Of a stretch of DNA of 64,000 bases, positions 16,276 to 24,631 are shown one piece after another. How positions within the stretch are numbered: position 1 is the stretch's first letter; each line of letters begins with the position of its first letter. Origin of the DNA: Ardenticatenales bacterium (lineage in GTDB: Bacteria; Chloroflexota; Anaerolineae; Promineifilales; Promineifilaceae). The notes beneath the pieces are model-generated. The model saw only the letters and a list, made by a program, of their open reading frames with translations. It searched no databases and was not told where the DNA came from. Where the stretch lies: contig JACKBL010000002.1 of assembly GCA_020634515.1 (NCBI GenBank), positions 1-64,000 of the forward strand. The letters are read 5' to 3'. The position numbers and the translations under genes were made by a program.

Positions 16276-16310
16276 AATCGTTGGAGCAGCCCTCATCACA
16301 TTCTGCGAAA

Positions 16311-16342
16311 ATTCGTTATTGCAACTTGTCGCAACAACGAAT
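16311..16342. promoter_or_regulatory. Palindromic operator upstream of the Fur-cbiMQO operon
   Basis: ATTCGTTATTGC and GCAACAACGAAT form 12-base arms with one mismatch around an 8-base centre. The half-site carries TTGC/GCAA as in Nur boxes (TTGCAA-N5-TTGCAA in Streptomyces), which favours nickel, but this is an analogy. Confidence 0.75.
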
Positions 16343-16394
16343 CAAACGGAGTATAGCAGGTCAAACACACCAAAGCGAACGGTTGCGGCCATTC

Positions 16395-17636
16395 TCACAC
16401 CGTCTTCAGATATTCACGGATCAGCAGCGCCGCCGTCGCGCCTTCACCCGCGGCACTGGCAACCTGCTTCGTACTCCCCGCGCGCACATCTCCCGCCGCG
16501 AACACACCCGGTGCACTTGTTTCCAAAAAGACGGGTTCACGCTGCGCCTGGCCCACAGGCCCCATCCCCGCGTGCCGCAAATCGTGCCCTGTTACCACAA
16601 ATCCCCAACGATCCAGGTGTACATCACTGTCCGCCAGAAATTGCGTGTTCGGGTCCAGGCCGATAAAAATGAACGCCCCGTCTACGACCATCTCCTCCCG
16701 CGCCCCGCTCTCGTTGTTGCGCAGCTTCAACCGCCGCAATTTGGCATTGGCTCCCACGAACGCCTCCACTTCCGTGTGAAAACGCACGTCAATTTTGGGA
16801 TCGCCCAGCACGGACTCCTGGATAATGGGGCTGGCCTTGAAGGCTGCGCCGCGCACCAGGATCGTCACCTGATCCGCATATTTCGTCAGCAGCAGGCTTT
16901 CCTCGGCGGCGCTGTTGCCGCCGCCCACCACAACCACGCGCTTGCCCCGATAAAACGGACCATCGCAAGTGGCGCAAAAATGGACGCCCGCGCCAATGTA
17001 ATCCGCTTCGCCGGGCACACCCAGGCGGCGATACCGGCTGCCCGTGCTGATGAGCAGGGCGCTGGCGCTGTATTCGCTGCCATCCCCCGTGGTCACACAG
17101 TGATAATTGTCATGGTGGTGGATGTGCGTCACTTCCTGGGCTTGCAGAATCTCCACGCCGAACTGCTCTGCCTGTCGTCGCAGCCGCTGCGCGAAATCCA
17201 TGCCGCCGATGCCATCGGGGAAGCCGGGCATGTTTTCCAGCTTTTCCGTGGCCGCCGCCTGGCCGCCAATGGCCGCCCGTTCAATCACCAACGTATCAAT
17301 CGCCTCGCGCGCAGCGTAGAGCGCCGTGGTCAAGCCCGCCGGTCCGCCGCCGAGGACAATCAGATCATAATGGGTGCGACTGGCTACCGTTTTCAATCCT
17401 AACCTGGCCGCCAACGCCGCGTTGCTTGGCTCAACGAGGATGGAGCCATCCTCGAAGACAATGGTGGGAATAATGCGGCGGCCTTGATTGGCCGTGATCA
17501 CGAACTGCTCCGCCGCCGGGTCTTGCTCAATGTCAATCCAGTGATATGGTATCTGGTGTTCGCCGAGGAACTGCTTGCTACGACGGCAATCCGGGCACCA
17601 ATAAGCGCCATAGACGGTGATATTTGGTTCTGACAT
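16395..17636 (-). CDS. Glutaredoxin-thioredoxin reductase fusion
   Basis: Residues 1-82 are a glutaredoxin-like domain with CPDC at 14-17 and the cis-Pro segment RIIPTIVF. Residues 90-413 are a thioredoxin reductase: FAD motif GGGPAG at 96-101, redox CATC at 221-224, NADPH motif VVGGGNSAAEE near 237, and the closing APGVFAAGDVRAG block. The fusion lets the reductase pass electrons to its own glutaredoxin domain, which could act on thioredoxins such as the WCGPC protein at 12265. Single gene, divergent from the Fur operon. Confidence 0.93.
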   Translation of the reverse strand: MSEPNITVYGAYWCPDCRRSKQFLGEHQIPYHWIDIEQDPAAEQFVITANQGRRIIPTIVFEDGSILVEPSNAALAARLGLKTVASRTHYDLIVLGGGPAGLTTALYAAREAIDTLVIERAAIGGQAAATEKLENMPGFPDGIGGMDFAQRLRRQAEQFGVEILQAQEVTHIHHHDNYHCVTTGDGSEYSASALLISTGSRYRRLGVPGEADYIGAGVHFCATCDGPFYRGKRVVVVGGGNSAAEESLLLTKYADQVTILVRGAAFKASPIIQESVLGDPKIDVRFHTEVEAFVGANAKLRRLKLRNNESGAREEMVVDGAFIFIGLDPNTQFLADSDVHLDRWGFVVTGHDLRHAGMGPVGQAQREPVFLETSAPGVFAAGDVRAGSTKQVASAAGEGATAALLIREYLKTV

Positions 17637-18026
17637 GAGGTTTCTCCTTCAAAGACACCTTTGTAGGACGAGTTTCTAACCCGTCCACGCTTTCCAAAAT
17701 GGACGCGGATGAACACGGAAACACGCGGATGATGACCGCCGACTGTTTTCAGACGACGCGAGGGGGGGATCCCTTTCGTCTTCGCTGCGGTTTGTCGGGC
17801 GGGAGGCGGGTCTGGGAAGCCTATGGCTTTGCCGTAGTTCCCAATTTGGCGATTCGGATAGTCCAAAGGTAAGCTTGTTACCCGCCGCGGAGAATGGCGC
17901 CGCCTGGTTGCCTGATGGGTATGGCATGAGCCTGTTGCCTGGGTTTGTCGAAGGCCACAGGCGCGGCAACCGGCTCAGCCCACGAGAGGTTTGGTTGTTG
18001 CGTTATAGCCTCATTCTGGAGATAAG
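17637..18026. other. Intergenic spacer, 390 bp
   Basis: No gene is seen. It holds a GGATAGTCCAAAGG fragment near 17856 that belongs to a repeat family found at 22809, 32721 and 53580. The ribosome site GGAGATAAG for the next gene lies at its end. Confidence 0.5.
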
Positions 18027-18836
18027 ATGCTGTTTGAACGTTTTGCCCGAGGTCGTGCCGGCATTTTGCCCCTGCTCGCACTCATTTCCGGTATTTTCAT
18101 GATGGCGCTGCTGGTTGGATGCCGGCATTCCCCCGCCACCTGGACGCGCATTCAAGAACAAGGCGTGCTGCGCATCGGCCTCGATCCCACCTACCCCCCC
18201 TTCGAAACCGCCGACGCCAACAGCGTATGGGGCTACGACGTAGACCTGATGCGCGCCATTGCCGACCACTACGGGCTGCAGGCGCAGTTCACCTATTTCG
18301 GCTACGATGGCCTCTACGACGCCCTGTCCACGGCGCAGGTAGACGTCCTCGCCTCCGCCCTGGTGACGCAGCCCGAACGGACACGCGACTTCGCCTACAG
18401 CCAACCCTATTTTGATGCCGGTCAGGTCCTCATCGTGCCCACCGCCTCCCCCATCACCGGCGTGGACGACCTGAACAACCGCGTGCTGGCGGTGGAATTG
18501 GGCGCGCAAGGACACGTCCTGGCCACCACCTGGGAGCGCCGCCTGCCTGGAATGACGATTGTCCCCTACAACAGCGTGGATGAGGCGCTGGCCGTCGTCA
18601 CTGCCGGGACCGCGGACGCGGCGCTGGTGGACAGCATCGGCGGGCGCCTCTATTTGCGCCAGGCAGCCGGCCTGATGCGGCTCTCGCCGCCCGCGGAAAG
18701 CGAGCCATACGCGCTGGTGGTGCGCGCGGATGACGAAGTGCTGCTGCAAAAGCTGAACGAGGCGCTGGCGACTCTGGAGAGCCGCGGCGTGCTGGCGGAA
18801 CTGGAGCGGCGCTGGTTGGATACCCCGGATAACTAA
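18027..18836 (+). CDS. Amino-acid-type solute-binding lipoprotein (SBP_bac_3)
   Basis: Extracytoplasmic binding protein anchored by a lipidated Cys32 (lipobox ALLVGC). The mature part opens VLRIGLDPTYPPFE and contains GYDVDLMRAIADHYG, DGLYDALSTAQVDVLASALVTQPERT and the AVELGAQG/ADAALVDS second-domain motifs of family 3 (polar amino acid) proteins. 269 residues is normal. No permease or ATPase is next to it, so it works with a transporter encoded elsewhere or as a sensor. TGCCGGCA at 18057 and 18121 lies in the signal region. Confidence 0.92.
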   Translation: MLFERFARGRAGILPLLALISGIFMMALLVGCRHSPATWTRIQEQGVLRIGLDPTYPPFETADANSVWGYDVDLMRAIADHYGLQAQFTYFGYDGLYDALSTAQVDVLASALVTQPERTRDFAYSQPYFDAGQVLIVPTASPITGVDDLNNRVLAVELGAQGHVLATTWERRLPGMTIVPYNSVDEALAVVTAGTADAALVDSIGGRLYLRQAAGLMRLSPPAESEPYALVVRADDEVLLQKLNEALATLESRGVLAELERRWLDTPDN

Positions 18837-18962
18837 AATAATGCCGGCATCGATCCGGATGCTCGCTCCTGCTATGAAAACCGTCCCAAGGTGTGCTATA
18901 CTGTCCCCATCTGGTTGTTTCGCGCTGCTGTAGCCGCGACGATCAGCCACGCGCAACGATAT

Positions 18963-19050
18963 GGAGCGGGAATTAAATAAGACAACAAAGTTGTTTCCTT
19001 CCCGCTCCTTCAAACTGGCGCTGCGATTCGAGCTTTATTTCAGCGCCGGT
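18963..19050 (+). promoter_or_regulatory. Two-hairpin leader element, copy 1
   Basis: Hairpin 1: GGAGCGGGAA with TTCCCGCTCC, enclosing ACAAC/GTTGT. Hairpin 2: ACTGGCGCTG with CAGCGCCGGT (one wobble pair). It ends 32 bases before the start of the next gene and has copies with compensatory base changes at 22716-22804 and 45897-45985. A -10-like TATACT is at 18897. Probably a structured leader RNA; a mobile palindromic repeat is the alternative. Confidence 0.65.
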
Positions 19051-19082
19051 CGATATCACACTGACCACAAGGAGCAATCCAC

Positions 19083-19625
19083 ATGAAAGATTCCCCTGTT
19101 CCCGATCTATTTGGGAAAATTAGTGACGAATCGACGGCTTTGGGCAAACTTGCCGGCAAAATCCCCGGATTCGACGGTTACATTGAGCGCAGCCGTCGTC
19201 GTGAGGCGGACCAATTGCTGCGCCAGACCATTGCCAGCCGTATTGAGGCGATCAGGGTGCAGTTGGGTGGCGTCCACCAGGAATTGAGCCGCGATATTCT
19301 GCTGGCGATGGAATATGCGGAGCCACTAGGCGAAGTAGATACGCGGCTGATGGGGCTGGCGGGCAAGGTCAAGGATGCGCCGCAAGGGTACGCCGGTTTC
19401 TTTGATGCGGTAAAGATCAAGGAGGAGGACCTGGCGCGCGTTTATGCGTTTGATGCCGGCATGATGGATTTCGTAGACCAACTCGCCGCCGAAGCCGACG
19501 CCCTCAACGCCGCCGTCATCGATGGCGGCGACATCGGCGCGGCCATTCGCACCATGAGCGGCACTGCCCGCGAAGCCAACGCCAACTTCAACACCCGCAC
19601 CGAAGTCCTCATGGGCATTGGCTGA
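19083..19625 (+). CDS. Unknown helical protein, partner of the SPFH protein
   Basis: A 180-residue acidic, nearly all-helical soluble protein with no signal, no membrane helix and no motif I recognise. It has stretches suited to coiled coils (RSRRREADQLLRQTIASRIEAIRVQLGGVHQELSRDILLAMEYA and the middle third). AAGGAG precedes the ATG. The SPFH gene follows after 68 bases in the same direction, so they probably form one operon behind the two-hairpin leader; a membrane-stress role like that of PspA/YdjI systems is conceivable but unproven. Confidence 0.7.
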   Translation: MKDSPVPDLFGKISDESTALGKLAGKIPGFDGYIERSRRREADQLLRQTIASRIEAIRVQLGGVHQELSRDILLAMEYAEPLGEVDTRLMGLAGKVKDAPQGYAGFFDAVKIKEEDLARVYAFDAGMMDFVDQLAAEADALNAAVIDGGDIGAAIRTMSGTAREANANFNTRTEVLMGIG

Positions 19626-19693
19626 CGGTAACGGCAAAAATCTGAAGGCAAAAGATTGGCAACCTTCCCAGAACTGGAGAGGAGAAAATAACT

Positions 19694-20752
19694 ATGGCTC
19701 GAGTATTTGATCGCGTCGCCATCGAATCCTGGCTACGAGACGAAATCGTACAAAAGTTCCCGCGCGGCGGCCTGGGCGACATTCGCCTCGGCTCCCCCTG
19801 CATTGTCAACCCCGGCGAAACCGCCATTTTCGTGCGCAGCGGCGAATCGCTGGGCACACTCGACCCCGGAACCCACGTTCTCACCACCGCCAACGTCCCC
19901 TGGCTCACCGATTTGCTGGAAAAGGGGCTGTTTGGGGGCAAAAACGTCTTTACCGCTGACGTCTATTATGTCAAAACAACCGACATGACGCTCAAATGGG
20001 GCACGGCCAACCCCATCATCGTCGAACATCTCAACCGACCGCCGGGGGCCAGCGCCATGGTCGGTAACGGAACCTACGTCGTCAAGGTAAAAGACCCCTG
20101 GCGCTTCCTCAACGCCATGGACGCCTTCCGCGAAAGCGTGCGCCTGGCGCAGATCAAAGAGCGCCTCGATCCCATGTTGGGCGTCTTCATGCAGGACAAA
20201 ATGTCCGAACTGGCGACCGCCAAGAGCCTGGGACCGGCGCAACTGCAATCCTTCTCTCAGGAACTGAACAACCTCCTCGCCGGACTCCTGCAAACGGAAT
20301 TCGACGCCGTCGGCCTCACGCTGGTCGATTTCAACATCCGTCTCGGCCTCCATCCCGACTCTCTCAGCGTCGTCACCAAGATGGGGTATGGCACGGACTA
20401 CACTCAGATGCAGATCGCGGACGCCGCCCGCGCCGCCGCCGAAAATCCGTCTGGCGGCAATCTGGGCGAATTGGGCCTGGGGATGATGGGGATTGGCGCG
20501 ATGCAGCAGCAGCAAATGATGCAGCAGCAGATGCGCCAGCAGCAGCCTGTGTCGCCCCCCGCCGCTGAACCCGCCGCGGCTGTCGGCAACGACATGCCCG
20601 ACGTGATGACGCCGGCTCAGGCCGCGACCTACCTGCAAGTCACGGAGGCGGACGTACTCGCCGCCATCGAAGCCGGCGACCTGAAGGCGCGCAAAATCGG
20701 CGCGGCCTATCGCATTTCCAAGAGCAGCCTGGAAGAATTTCTTGCCGGCTAG
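19694..20752 (+). CDS. SPFH (YdjI-like) protein with C-terminal excisionase-type HTH
   Basis: Residues 1-240 match the YdjI-like SPFH/band-7 domain (NPGETAIFVRSGESLGTLDPGTHVLTTANVPWL, WGTANPIIV, GNGTYVVKVKDPWRFL). A Gln/Met-rich linker (MQQQQMMQQQMRQQQ) leads to a 45-residue helix-turn-helix of the excisionase/MerR-like type (MTPAQAATYLQVTEADVLAAIEAGDLKARKIGAAYRISKSSLEEFL). YdjI relatives help place PspA-type proteins at the membrane; the usual tail is a zinc ribbon or short helix, so the HTH is uncommon. GGAGAGGAG lies ahead of the ATG. Here the HTH may act as a protein-binding or DNA-binding module. Confidence 0.85.
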   Translation: MARVFDRVAIESWLRDEIVQKFPRGGLGDIRLGSPCIVNPGETAIFVRSGESLGTLDPGTHVLTTANVPWLTDLLEKGLFGGKNVFTADVYYVKTTDMTLKWGTANPIIVEHLNRPPGASAMVGNGTYVVKVKDPWRFLNAMDAFRESVRLAQIKERLDPMLGVFMQDKMSELATAKSLGPAQLQSFSQELNNLLAGLLQTEFDAVGLTLVDFNIRLGLHPDSLSVVTKMGYGTDYTQMQIADAARAAAENPSGGNLGELGLGMMGIGAMQQQQMMQQQMRQQQPVSPPAAEPAAAVGNDMPDVMTPAQAATYLQVTEADVLAAIEAGDLKARKIGAAYRISKSSLEEFLAG

Positions 20753-20757
20753 TTACC

Positions 20758-20790
20758 AGATTGGTCCAAACTTTCCGTTTGGACCAATCT
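20758..20790. terminator. Hairpin after the SPFH gene
   Basis: AGATTGGTCCAAA pairs with TTTGGACCAATCT, six bases past the stop. It is built from the same TTGGTCCAAT core as repeat family B. Confidence 0.6.
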
Positions 20791-20803
20791 TCTGATCATC
20801 CGT

Positions 20804-21793
20804 ATGAAGATATTGATCCTGGGTGGAACGGTCTTTTTAGGGCGGCATTTGGTGATGGCGGCTCAGGCGCGCGGTCATGAGGTGACGCTATTTAATCGCG
20901 GCCAACACAATGCCGGCATCTTCCCAGACGTGGAGAAACTGCGCGGCGACCGCCAGGGAGACCTGACGGTGCTGCGCGGTCGCTCCTGGGATGCCGTCAT
21001 CGACACCTGCGGCTACGTGCCCCGCGTGGTGCGGGCCAGCGCGGAACTGCTGGCGGATGCCGTGAACCACTACACGTTTATCTCTAGCATTTCCGTGTAC
21101 GCCGACTTTCGTCAGGCGAATATGGACGAATCGTATCCGGTGGGCAAACTGGCGGACGAGAGCGTGGAAGAAGTCACCGGGGAAACCTACGGGCCGCTGA
21201 AGGCGCTGTGCGAGCAGGCGGTGGAGGCGGCGCTGCCGGGACGGACCCTGAACATTCGTCCGGGCCTCATCGTCGGGCCGCACGATCCGTCCGACCGCTT
21301 TACGTATTGGCCGCATCGCATTGCCGCCGGCGGCCCGGTGCTGGCTCCCGCCCCCGCCACGGAACCGGTGCAGATCATTGATGCGCGTGACCTGGCGGCG
21401 TGGAACATTCGCCTGGTGGAAGCGGGAAAAACGGGAGTCTACAACGCCACGGGACCGGCTTATCCGCTGACCATGGAAGACGTGCTGCAAACATGCGTGC
21501 GCGTGAGTGGCAGTGATGCCACGCTGCGGTGGGCCGATGCGGCGTTTCTGCTGGCGGAGGGAGTGACGCCGTGGACGGAGATGCCGCTGTGGGTCCCTAA
21601 CGTGGATGGGTCGTATGATGGCTTTTCCACGACGGATGTGGGCAAGGCCATTAGGGATGGCCTCACGTTTTGCCCGCTGGCGCAGACGGTGCGGGATACG
21701 TTGGCGTGGTTGGGAGAGCGGGGAGAGGGGACGTGGCGTGCCGGCATTTCCCGTGAACGAGAAGCCGAACTGCTACGCAAACTCCCCGCCTGA
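20804..21793 (+). CDS. NAD-dependent epimerase/dehydratase family protein
   Basis: Extended short-chain dehydrogenase of 329 residues: nucleotide motif GGTVFLG at 7-13, DAVIDTCGY, FISSISVYADF and Tyr-x3-Lys in YGPLKALCE. The C-terminal part (VDGSYDGFSTTDVGKAIRDGL) resembles the plant/chloroplast CSP41-like and bacterial reductase-like subgroup seen as single genes. Substrate unknown; sugar nucleotide or RNA-binding roles are both known in the family. The gene is monocistronic and convergent with the LiaF-like gene. Confidence 0.85.
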   Translation: MKILILGGTVFLGRHLVMAAQARGHEVTLFNRGQHNAGIFPDVEKLRGDRQGDLTVLRGRSWDAVIDTCGYVPRVVRASAELLADAVNHYTFISSISVYADFRQANMDESYPVGKLADESVEEVTGETYGPLKALCEQAVEAALPGRTLNIRPGLIVGPHDPSDRFTYWPHRIAAGGPVLAPAPATEPVQIIDARDLAAWNIRLVEAGKTGVYNATGPAYPLTMEDVLQTCVRVSGSDATLRWADAAFLLAEGVTPWTEMPLWVPNVDGSYDGFSTTDVGKAIRDGLTFCPLAQTVRDTLAWLGERGEGTWRAGISREREAELLRKLPA

Positions 21794-21804
21794 CACGCCG
21801 CCAA

Positions 21805-22527
21805 CTAATCAGCTTTTGGCGGCTTAATGTCCAGCCCGCCAAACGCCACAAACCCCGTAATCCGCAAATCGGAAGGTTCCCCTTCCAGCATCTTCCGCTG
21901 TCGCCGCTTATCCGACACACCGCCGAAAATCGCCAACACATCCCGCTCAACCAGCCAGTCCGGCGAAACCTCCACCCCAACGCCGCCAAACATGGAAAAC
22001 ACATTCAGCACCGCCGGTTTTGCGGTCACATTGGCCTTATCCAGACGTAGCGTCGCCCCGCCAAACACCGCCGTCACCTCGCCCCCCTCAAACGCCTGCG
22101 ACGTGACCACCCGCTCATCCCCACCAAACATCGTAAACACGTTCACCCGCGCCGCGCTGTCCATCACCGCGCCCTTGCGCATTCCACTCCAGGTCCCCGA
22201 CCGCCCAAGCATGATCGACACGCCAATGATGATCAGCAACAGCGGCCAGAGCGACAGGATGGATTCCACTTCCACCACCTCCAGCGCGGCCAGTTGAAAC
22301 GCCAACCCGCCCACAATCAAGATCAGGGGGCCTGTCCAGAAACGGAACCCATTGCTCAACAACTGCCACAAGCCCAACAGAATGAACAACGAAGGTATCC
22401 ACTTGAATAGACTGGAGACATCCCCTGCCCCCAGATTTTGCAACAGCAGCGCCACTCCCACCAGAATAATCAGCACACCTAGAAATAACTGTGTAGAAAT
22501 ACGTCTTGTCGCCATCTTTCCTTCCAT
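21805..22527 (-). CDS. LiaF-like membrane protein (cell-wall stress response type)
   Basis: The N-terminal 110 residues carry four short hydrophobic segments (TQLFLGVLIILVGVALLL, WIPSLFILLGLWQLL, WTGPLILIVGGLAFQL, LWPLLLIIIGVSIML), as in DUF5668/LiaF heads. The C-terminal 120 residues hold three repeats built on VFxMFGG or AVFGG (VNVFTMFGGDERVV, VTAVFGGATLRLD, LNVFSMFGG, LAIFGGVSDKR), the beta-helix typical of LiaF C-domains. LiaF restrains LiaRS-type sensors; no two-component pair is adjacent. The start may be the second Met (residue 5). Confidence 0.85.
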   Translation of the reverse strand: MEGKMATRRISTQLFLGVLIILVGVALLLQNLGAGDVSSLFKWIPSLFILLGLWQLLSNGFRFWTGPLILIVGGLAFQLAALEVVEVESILSLWPLLLIIIGVSIMLGRSGTWSGMRKGAVMDSAARVNVFTMFGGDERVVTSQAFEGGEVTAVFGGATLRLDKANVTAKPAVLNVFSMFGGVGVEVSPDWLVERDVLAIFGGVSDKRRQRKMLEGEPSDLRITGFVAFGGLDIKPPKAD

Positions 22528-22674
22528 TCCTTTTTAGTGAGCATCCCAAATTTAAGATTAGTTCATTTTTGGAGAATGAACCAATCTGAAGCAAGCAACA
22601 TTTAATCGCTTCCCGACCCCATGTTTCCCTATACGCAAGGATGAGTGAAAGGGTGCAACAAACACGATTTCGTC

Positions 22675-22704
22675 TTGTCATGTTTGGGCCAAGTTCTTAT
22701 ACTG
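22675..22704 (+). promoter_or_regulatory. Sigma-70-type promoter for the ABC-2 exporter operon
   Basis: TTGTCA (22675-22680), 18-base spacer, TATACT (22699-22704). Transcription would begin just ahead of the two-hairpin element. Confidence 0.6.
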
Positions 22705-22715
22705 TATCCAACTAA

Positions 22716-22804
22716 GGAACGGAAACTAAATAAGACAACGAAGTTGTTTTCTTGCCGTTCCTTCAAACTGACGATGCAATTCCGTACTTAATTTCATCGT
22801 CAGT
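22716..22804 (+). promoter_or_regulatory. Two-hairpin leader element, copy 2
   Basis: Hairpin 1: GGAACGGAAA with TTGCCGTTCC, inner ACAAC/GTTGT. Hairpin 2: ACTGACGATG with CATCGTCAGT, fully paired. Compared with copy 1, three stem pairs change on both sides (G-C to A-T, C-G to A-T). Starts 11 bases after a -10 box. Confidence 0.7.
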
Positions 22805-22808
22805 CCTA

Positions 22809-22856
22809 AGGGTTCGCGCTTGGTGGATAGTCCAAAGTTGATTTGCACGAACCCTG
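22809..22856. repeat. 48-bp palindrome-ended repeat (family D), copy 1
   Basis: AGGGTTCG and CGAACCCT flank GGTGGATAGTCCAAAGTTGA. A second full copy is at 32721-32768 and a partial inverted one at 53580-53618. Confidence 0.8.
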
Positions 22857-22936
22857 ACTGCTCGATATTGTGGGGCTGTATCTGTGTCTCACCCCACCCG
22901 CGGGACGGATTTTGATCAAGCAAGAGGAGTCTCACT

Positions 22937-23809
22937 ATGAACATCGTTGAAGTCAATCATCTCACCAAGTATTATGGCAAATCCCGTGGCATCGAGGATG
23001 TGTCGTTTACCGTGGAGGAAGGCGAAATTTTCGGGTTCATTGGTCCGAACGGAGCGGGCAAATCTACCACGATCCGCCTGTTTTTGGCGCTGATTTTCCC
23101 GACCAGCGGCGAAGCAAGAATCTTCGGCAAGGATTGTATTACCGCCGGCCCGGAGATCCGCCAGGAGATTGGCTACTTGCCCTCGGAGGTGTTCTATTAC
23201 GAGGGGATGAAAGTAATTGACTTGCTCAACTACTCGGCCAGTTTCTACAACAAAGATTGCACGCAGCGATTACATGAGCTGGCCGATTTGATGGAATTGG
23301 ACCTGAAACGCCGCATTGACGACCTTTCCTATGGCAACAAGAAGAAAGTAGGGATCGTGCAGGGGTTGCTGCACCAGCCCAAACTGATAGTGCTGGACGA
23401 ACCTACCAGTGGACTGGACCCGCTCATGCAGCAGAAATTCTTCAATCTGATCCGTGAGGAACATGCCCGCGGCGCTACAGTTTTCTTTTCATCGCATATC
23501 TTAGGGGAAGTGCAAAAGATGTGCAATCGGGTAGCAATTATCAAAGAGGGCAGCATCATCAACATCCAGGACATCAGAACCCTGCAACAGGATAACTACA
23601 AGAAAATCAGGGTGATGGCCGAAGGGTTGGAAGGCAAACGCTTTGAAATTCCGGGTGTCAGCAATCTGACGCGCGAAAATGGCGCAGTGAGTTTCTTCTT
23701 CAAGGGTGATATTAACGCCATGCTGCACATCATCAGCCAGAAAGAAATCCGTGATGTGACCATCGAGGAACCAACCCTGGAAGAGATCTTTATGCACTAC
23801 TATGAATAA
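22937..23809 (+). CDS. ABC transporter ATP-binding protein (ABC-2 exporter)
   Basis: Single nucleotide-binding domain of 290 residues: Walker A GPNGAGKST at 36-44, Walker B IVLDEP near 151-156, switch His in FFSSHI. The signature reads LSYGNKKK (130-137) instead of LSGGQ, seen in some drug and bacitracin-type exporters. The C-terminal 70 residues (regulatory extension ending TLEEIFMHYYE) are standard for ABC-2 partners. It is followed after 9 and 9 bases by two related permeases, so the unit probably exports a peptide, antibiotic or lipid. GAGGAG precedes the ATG. Confidence 0.93.
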   Translation: MNIVEVNHLTKYYGKSRGIEDVSFTVEEGEIFGFIGPNGAGKSTTIRLFLALIFPTSGEARIFGKDCITAGPEIRQEIGYLPSEVFYYEGMKVIDLLNYSASFYNKDCTQRLHELADLMELDLKRRIDDLSYGNKKKVGIVQGLLHQPKLIVLDEPTSGLDPLMQQKFFNLIREEHARGATVFFSSHILGEVQKMCNRVAIIKEGSIINIQDIRTLQQDNYKKIRVMAEGLEGKRFEIPGVSNLTRENGAVSFFFKGDINAMLHIISQKEIRDVTIEEPTLEEIFMHYYE

Positions 23810-23818
23810 GGATCGGCA

Positions 23819-24622
23819 ATGAACATTTACAAACAGGAAATCAAAATGAGTCTCCGGTCAGTCATTATCTGGTCGGTTTCGTTGGCGATCCTCATTTTTG
23901 TATTCATGGCTATCTTTTCGAGCATGGCCGGGGATGCGGCTTTGTTGAGTCAGGCTATGTCGAAATTCCCGAGGGAATTATTGATCGCCTTCGGCATGGA
24001 AAATATGGATATGTCCACCATCCTGGGATTTTTCGGGCTTGCCTTCCTCTTCTGCCAGATTTGTCTGGCTATCCAGGCAGCCAATTACGGGTTTTCACTG
24101 GTCTCGGTGGAGGAAAGAGAGTTTACGGCTGATTTCCTGCTGGCTAAACCCGTGAAGCGGTCGCGTATCATGAACAGCAAATTGCTGGCTGCCTTGACGG
24201 GCCTGACCATCACGAATTTGGTTGTCTGGGTCAGCAGTTTTGTCTTTATCAGCCTGTATGCCAACGGAAAAGAGTACGACACCAAAGCGCTGCTGGTCTT
24301 GCTGCTTAGTATCGTTATCTTCCAGTTGTACTTCCTCTCAGTTGGGATGGTGATCTCGCTGCTGACAAAACGGATTCGCAGTGTCACCTCCTTTTCGATG
24401 GCTCTGGTGTTTGGTTTGTATTTGGTGAATGCCTTCAGCGGGATGCTCGGCACTACCAGCGTAGAGATTATCTCTCCTTTCAAACAGTTCGAGCCGAACT
24501 ACATCATCAAGAATGCCGCCCTCGATCTGCCCCTGGTGCTGTTGTGCGTGGGTGTGATCGTGGTATCTATTGTCGGGAGCTATTGGCTGTATGGTCGAAG
24601 AAACATTCCTTCGGCAGTGTAG
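23819..24622 (+). CDS. ABC-2 type permease, first subunit
   Basis: Membrane protein of 267 residues with six hydrophobic segments. After the first helix (SVIIWSVSLAILIFVFMAIFSS) come a short outer region, FFGLAFLFCQICLAIQAANYGF, and SVEEREFTADFLLAKPVKRSRIMNSKLLA, the amphipathic segment that contacts the ATPase in ABC-2 proteins. It resembles the second permease (24632) in layout, so the two likely form a heterodimer from an old duplication. TATGAATAAGGATCGGC spacing suggests translational coupling with the ATPase gene. Confidence 0.9.
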   Translation: MNIYKQEIKMSLRSVIIWSVSLAILIFVFMAIFSSMAGDAALLSQAMSKFPRELLIAFGMENMDMSTILGFFGLAFLFCQICLAIQAANYGFSLVSVEEREFTADFLLAKPVKRSRIMNSKLLAALTGLTITNLVVWVSSFVFISLYANGKEYDTKALLVLLLSIVIFQLYFLSVGMVISLLTKRIRSVTSFSMALVFGLYLVNAFSGMLGTTSVEIISPFKQFEPNYIIKNAALDLPLVLLCVGVIVVSIVGSYWLYGRRNIPSAV

Positions 24623-24631
24623 GAGAAGAAA

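Larger units (their letters stand above)
22528..22936. other. Leader region of the ABC-2 exporter operon
   Basis: No gene in 409 bp. In order: hairpin 22553-22587 (AAGATTAGTTCATT/AATGAACCAATCT), promoter 22675-22704, two-hairpin element 22716-22804, and a 48-bp palindromic repeat 22809-22856 (AGGGTTCG/CGAACCCT). The predicted leader RNA is about 225 nt. Confidence 0.7.

Noticed and set aside
15810..16310. Cobalamin or nickel riboswitch before cbiM
   Set aside because: The 31 bases between the regulator and cbiM are too short, and the operon leader shows only the palindromic operator.
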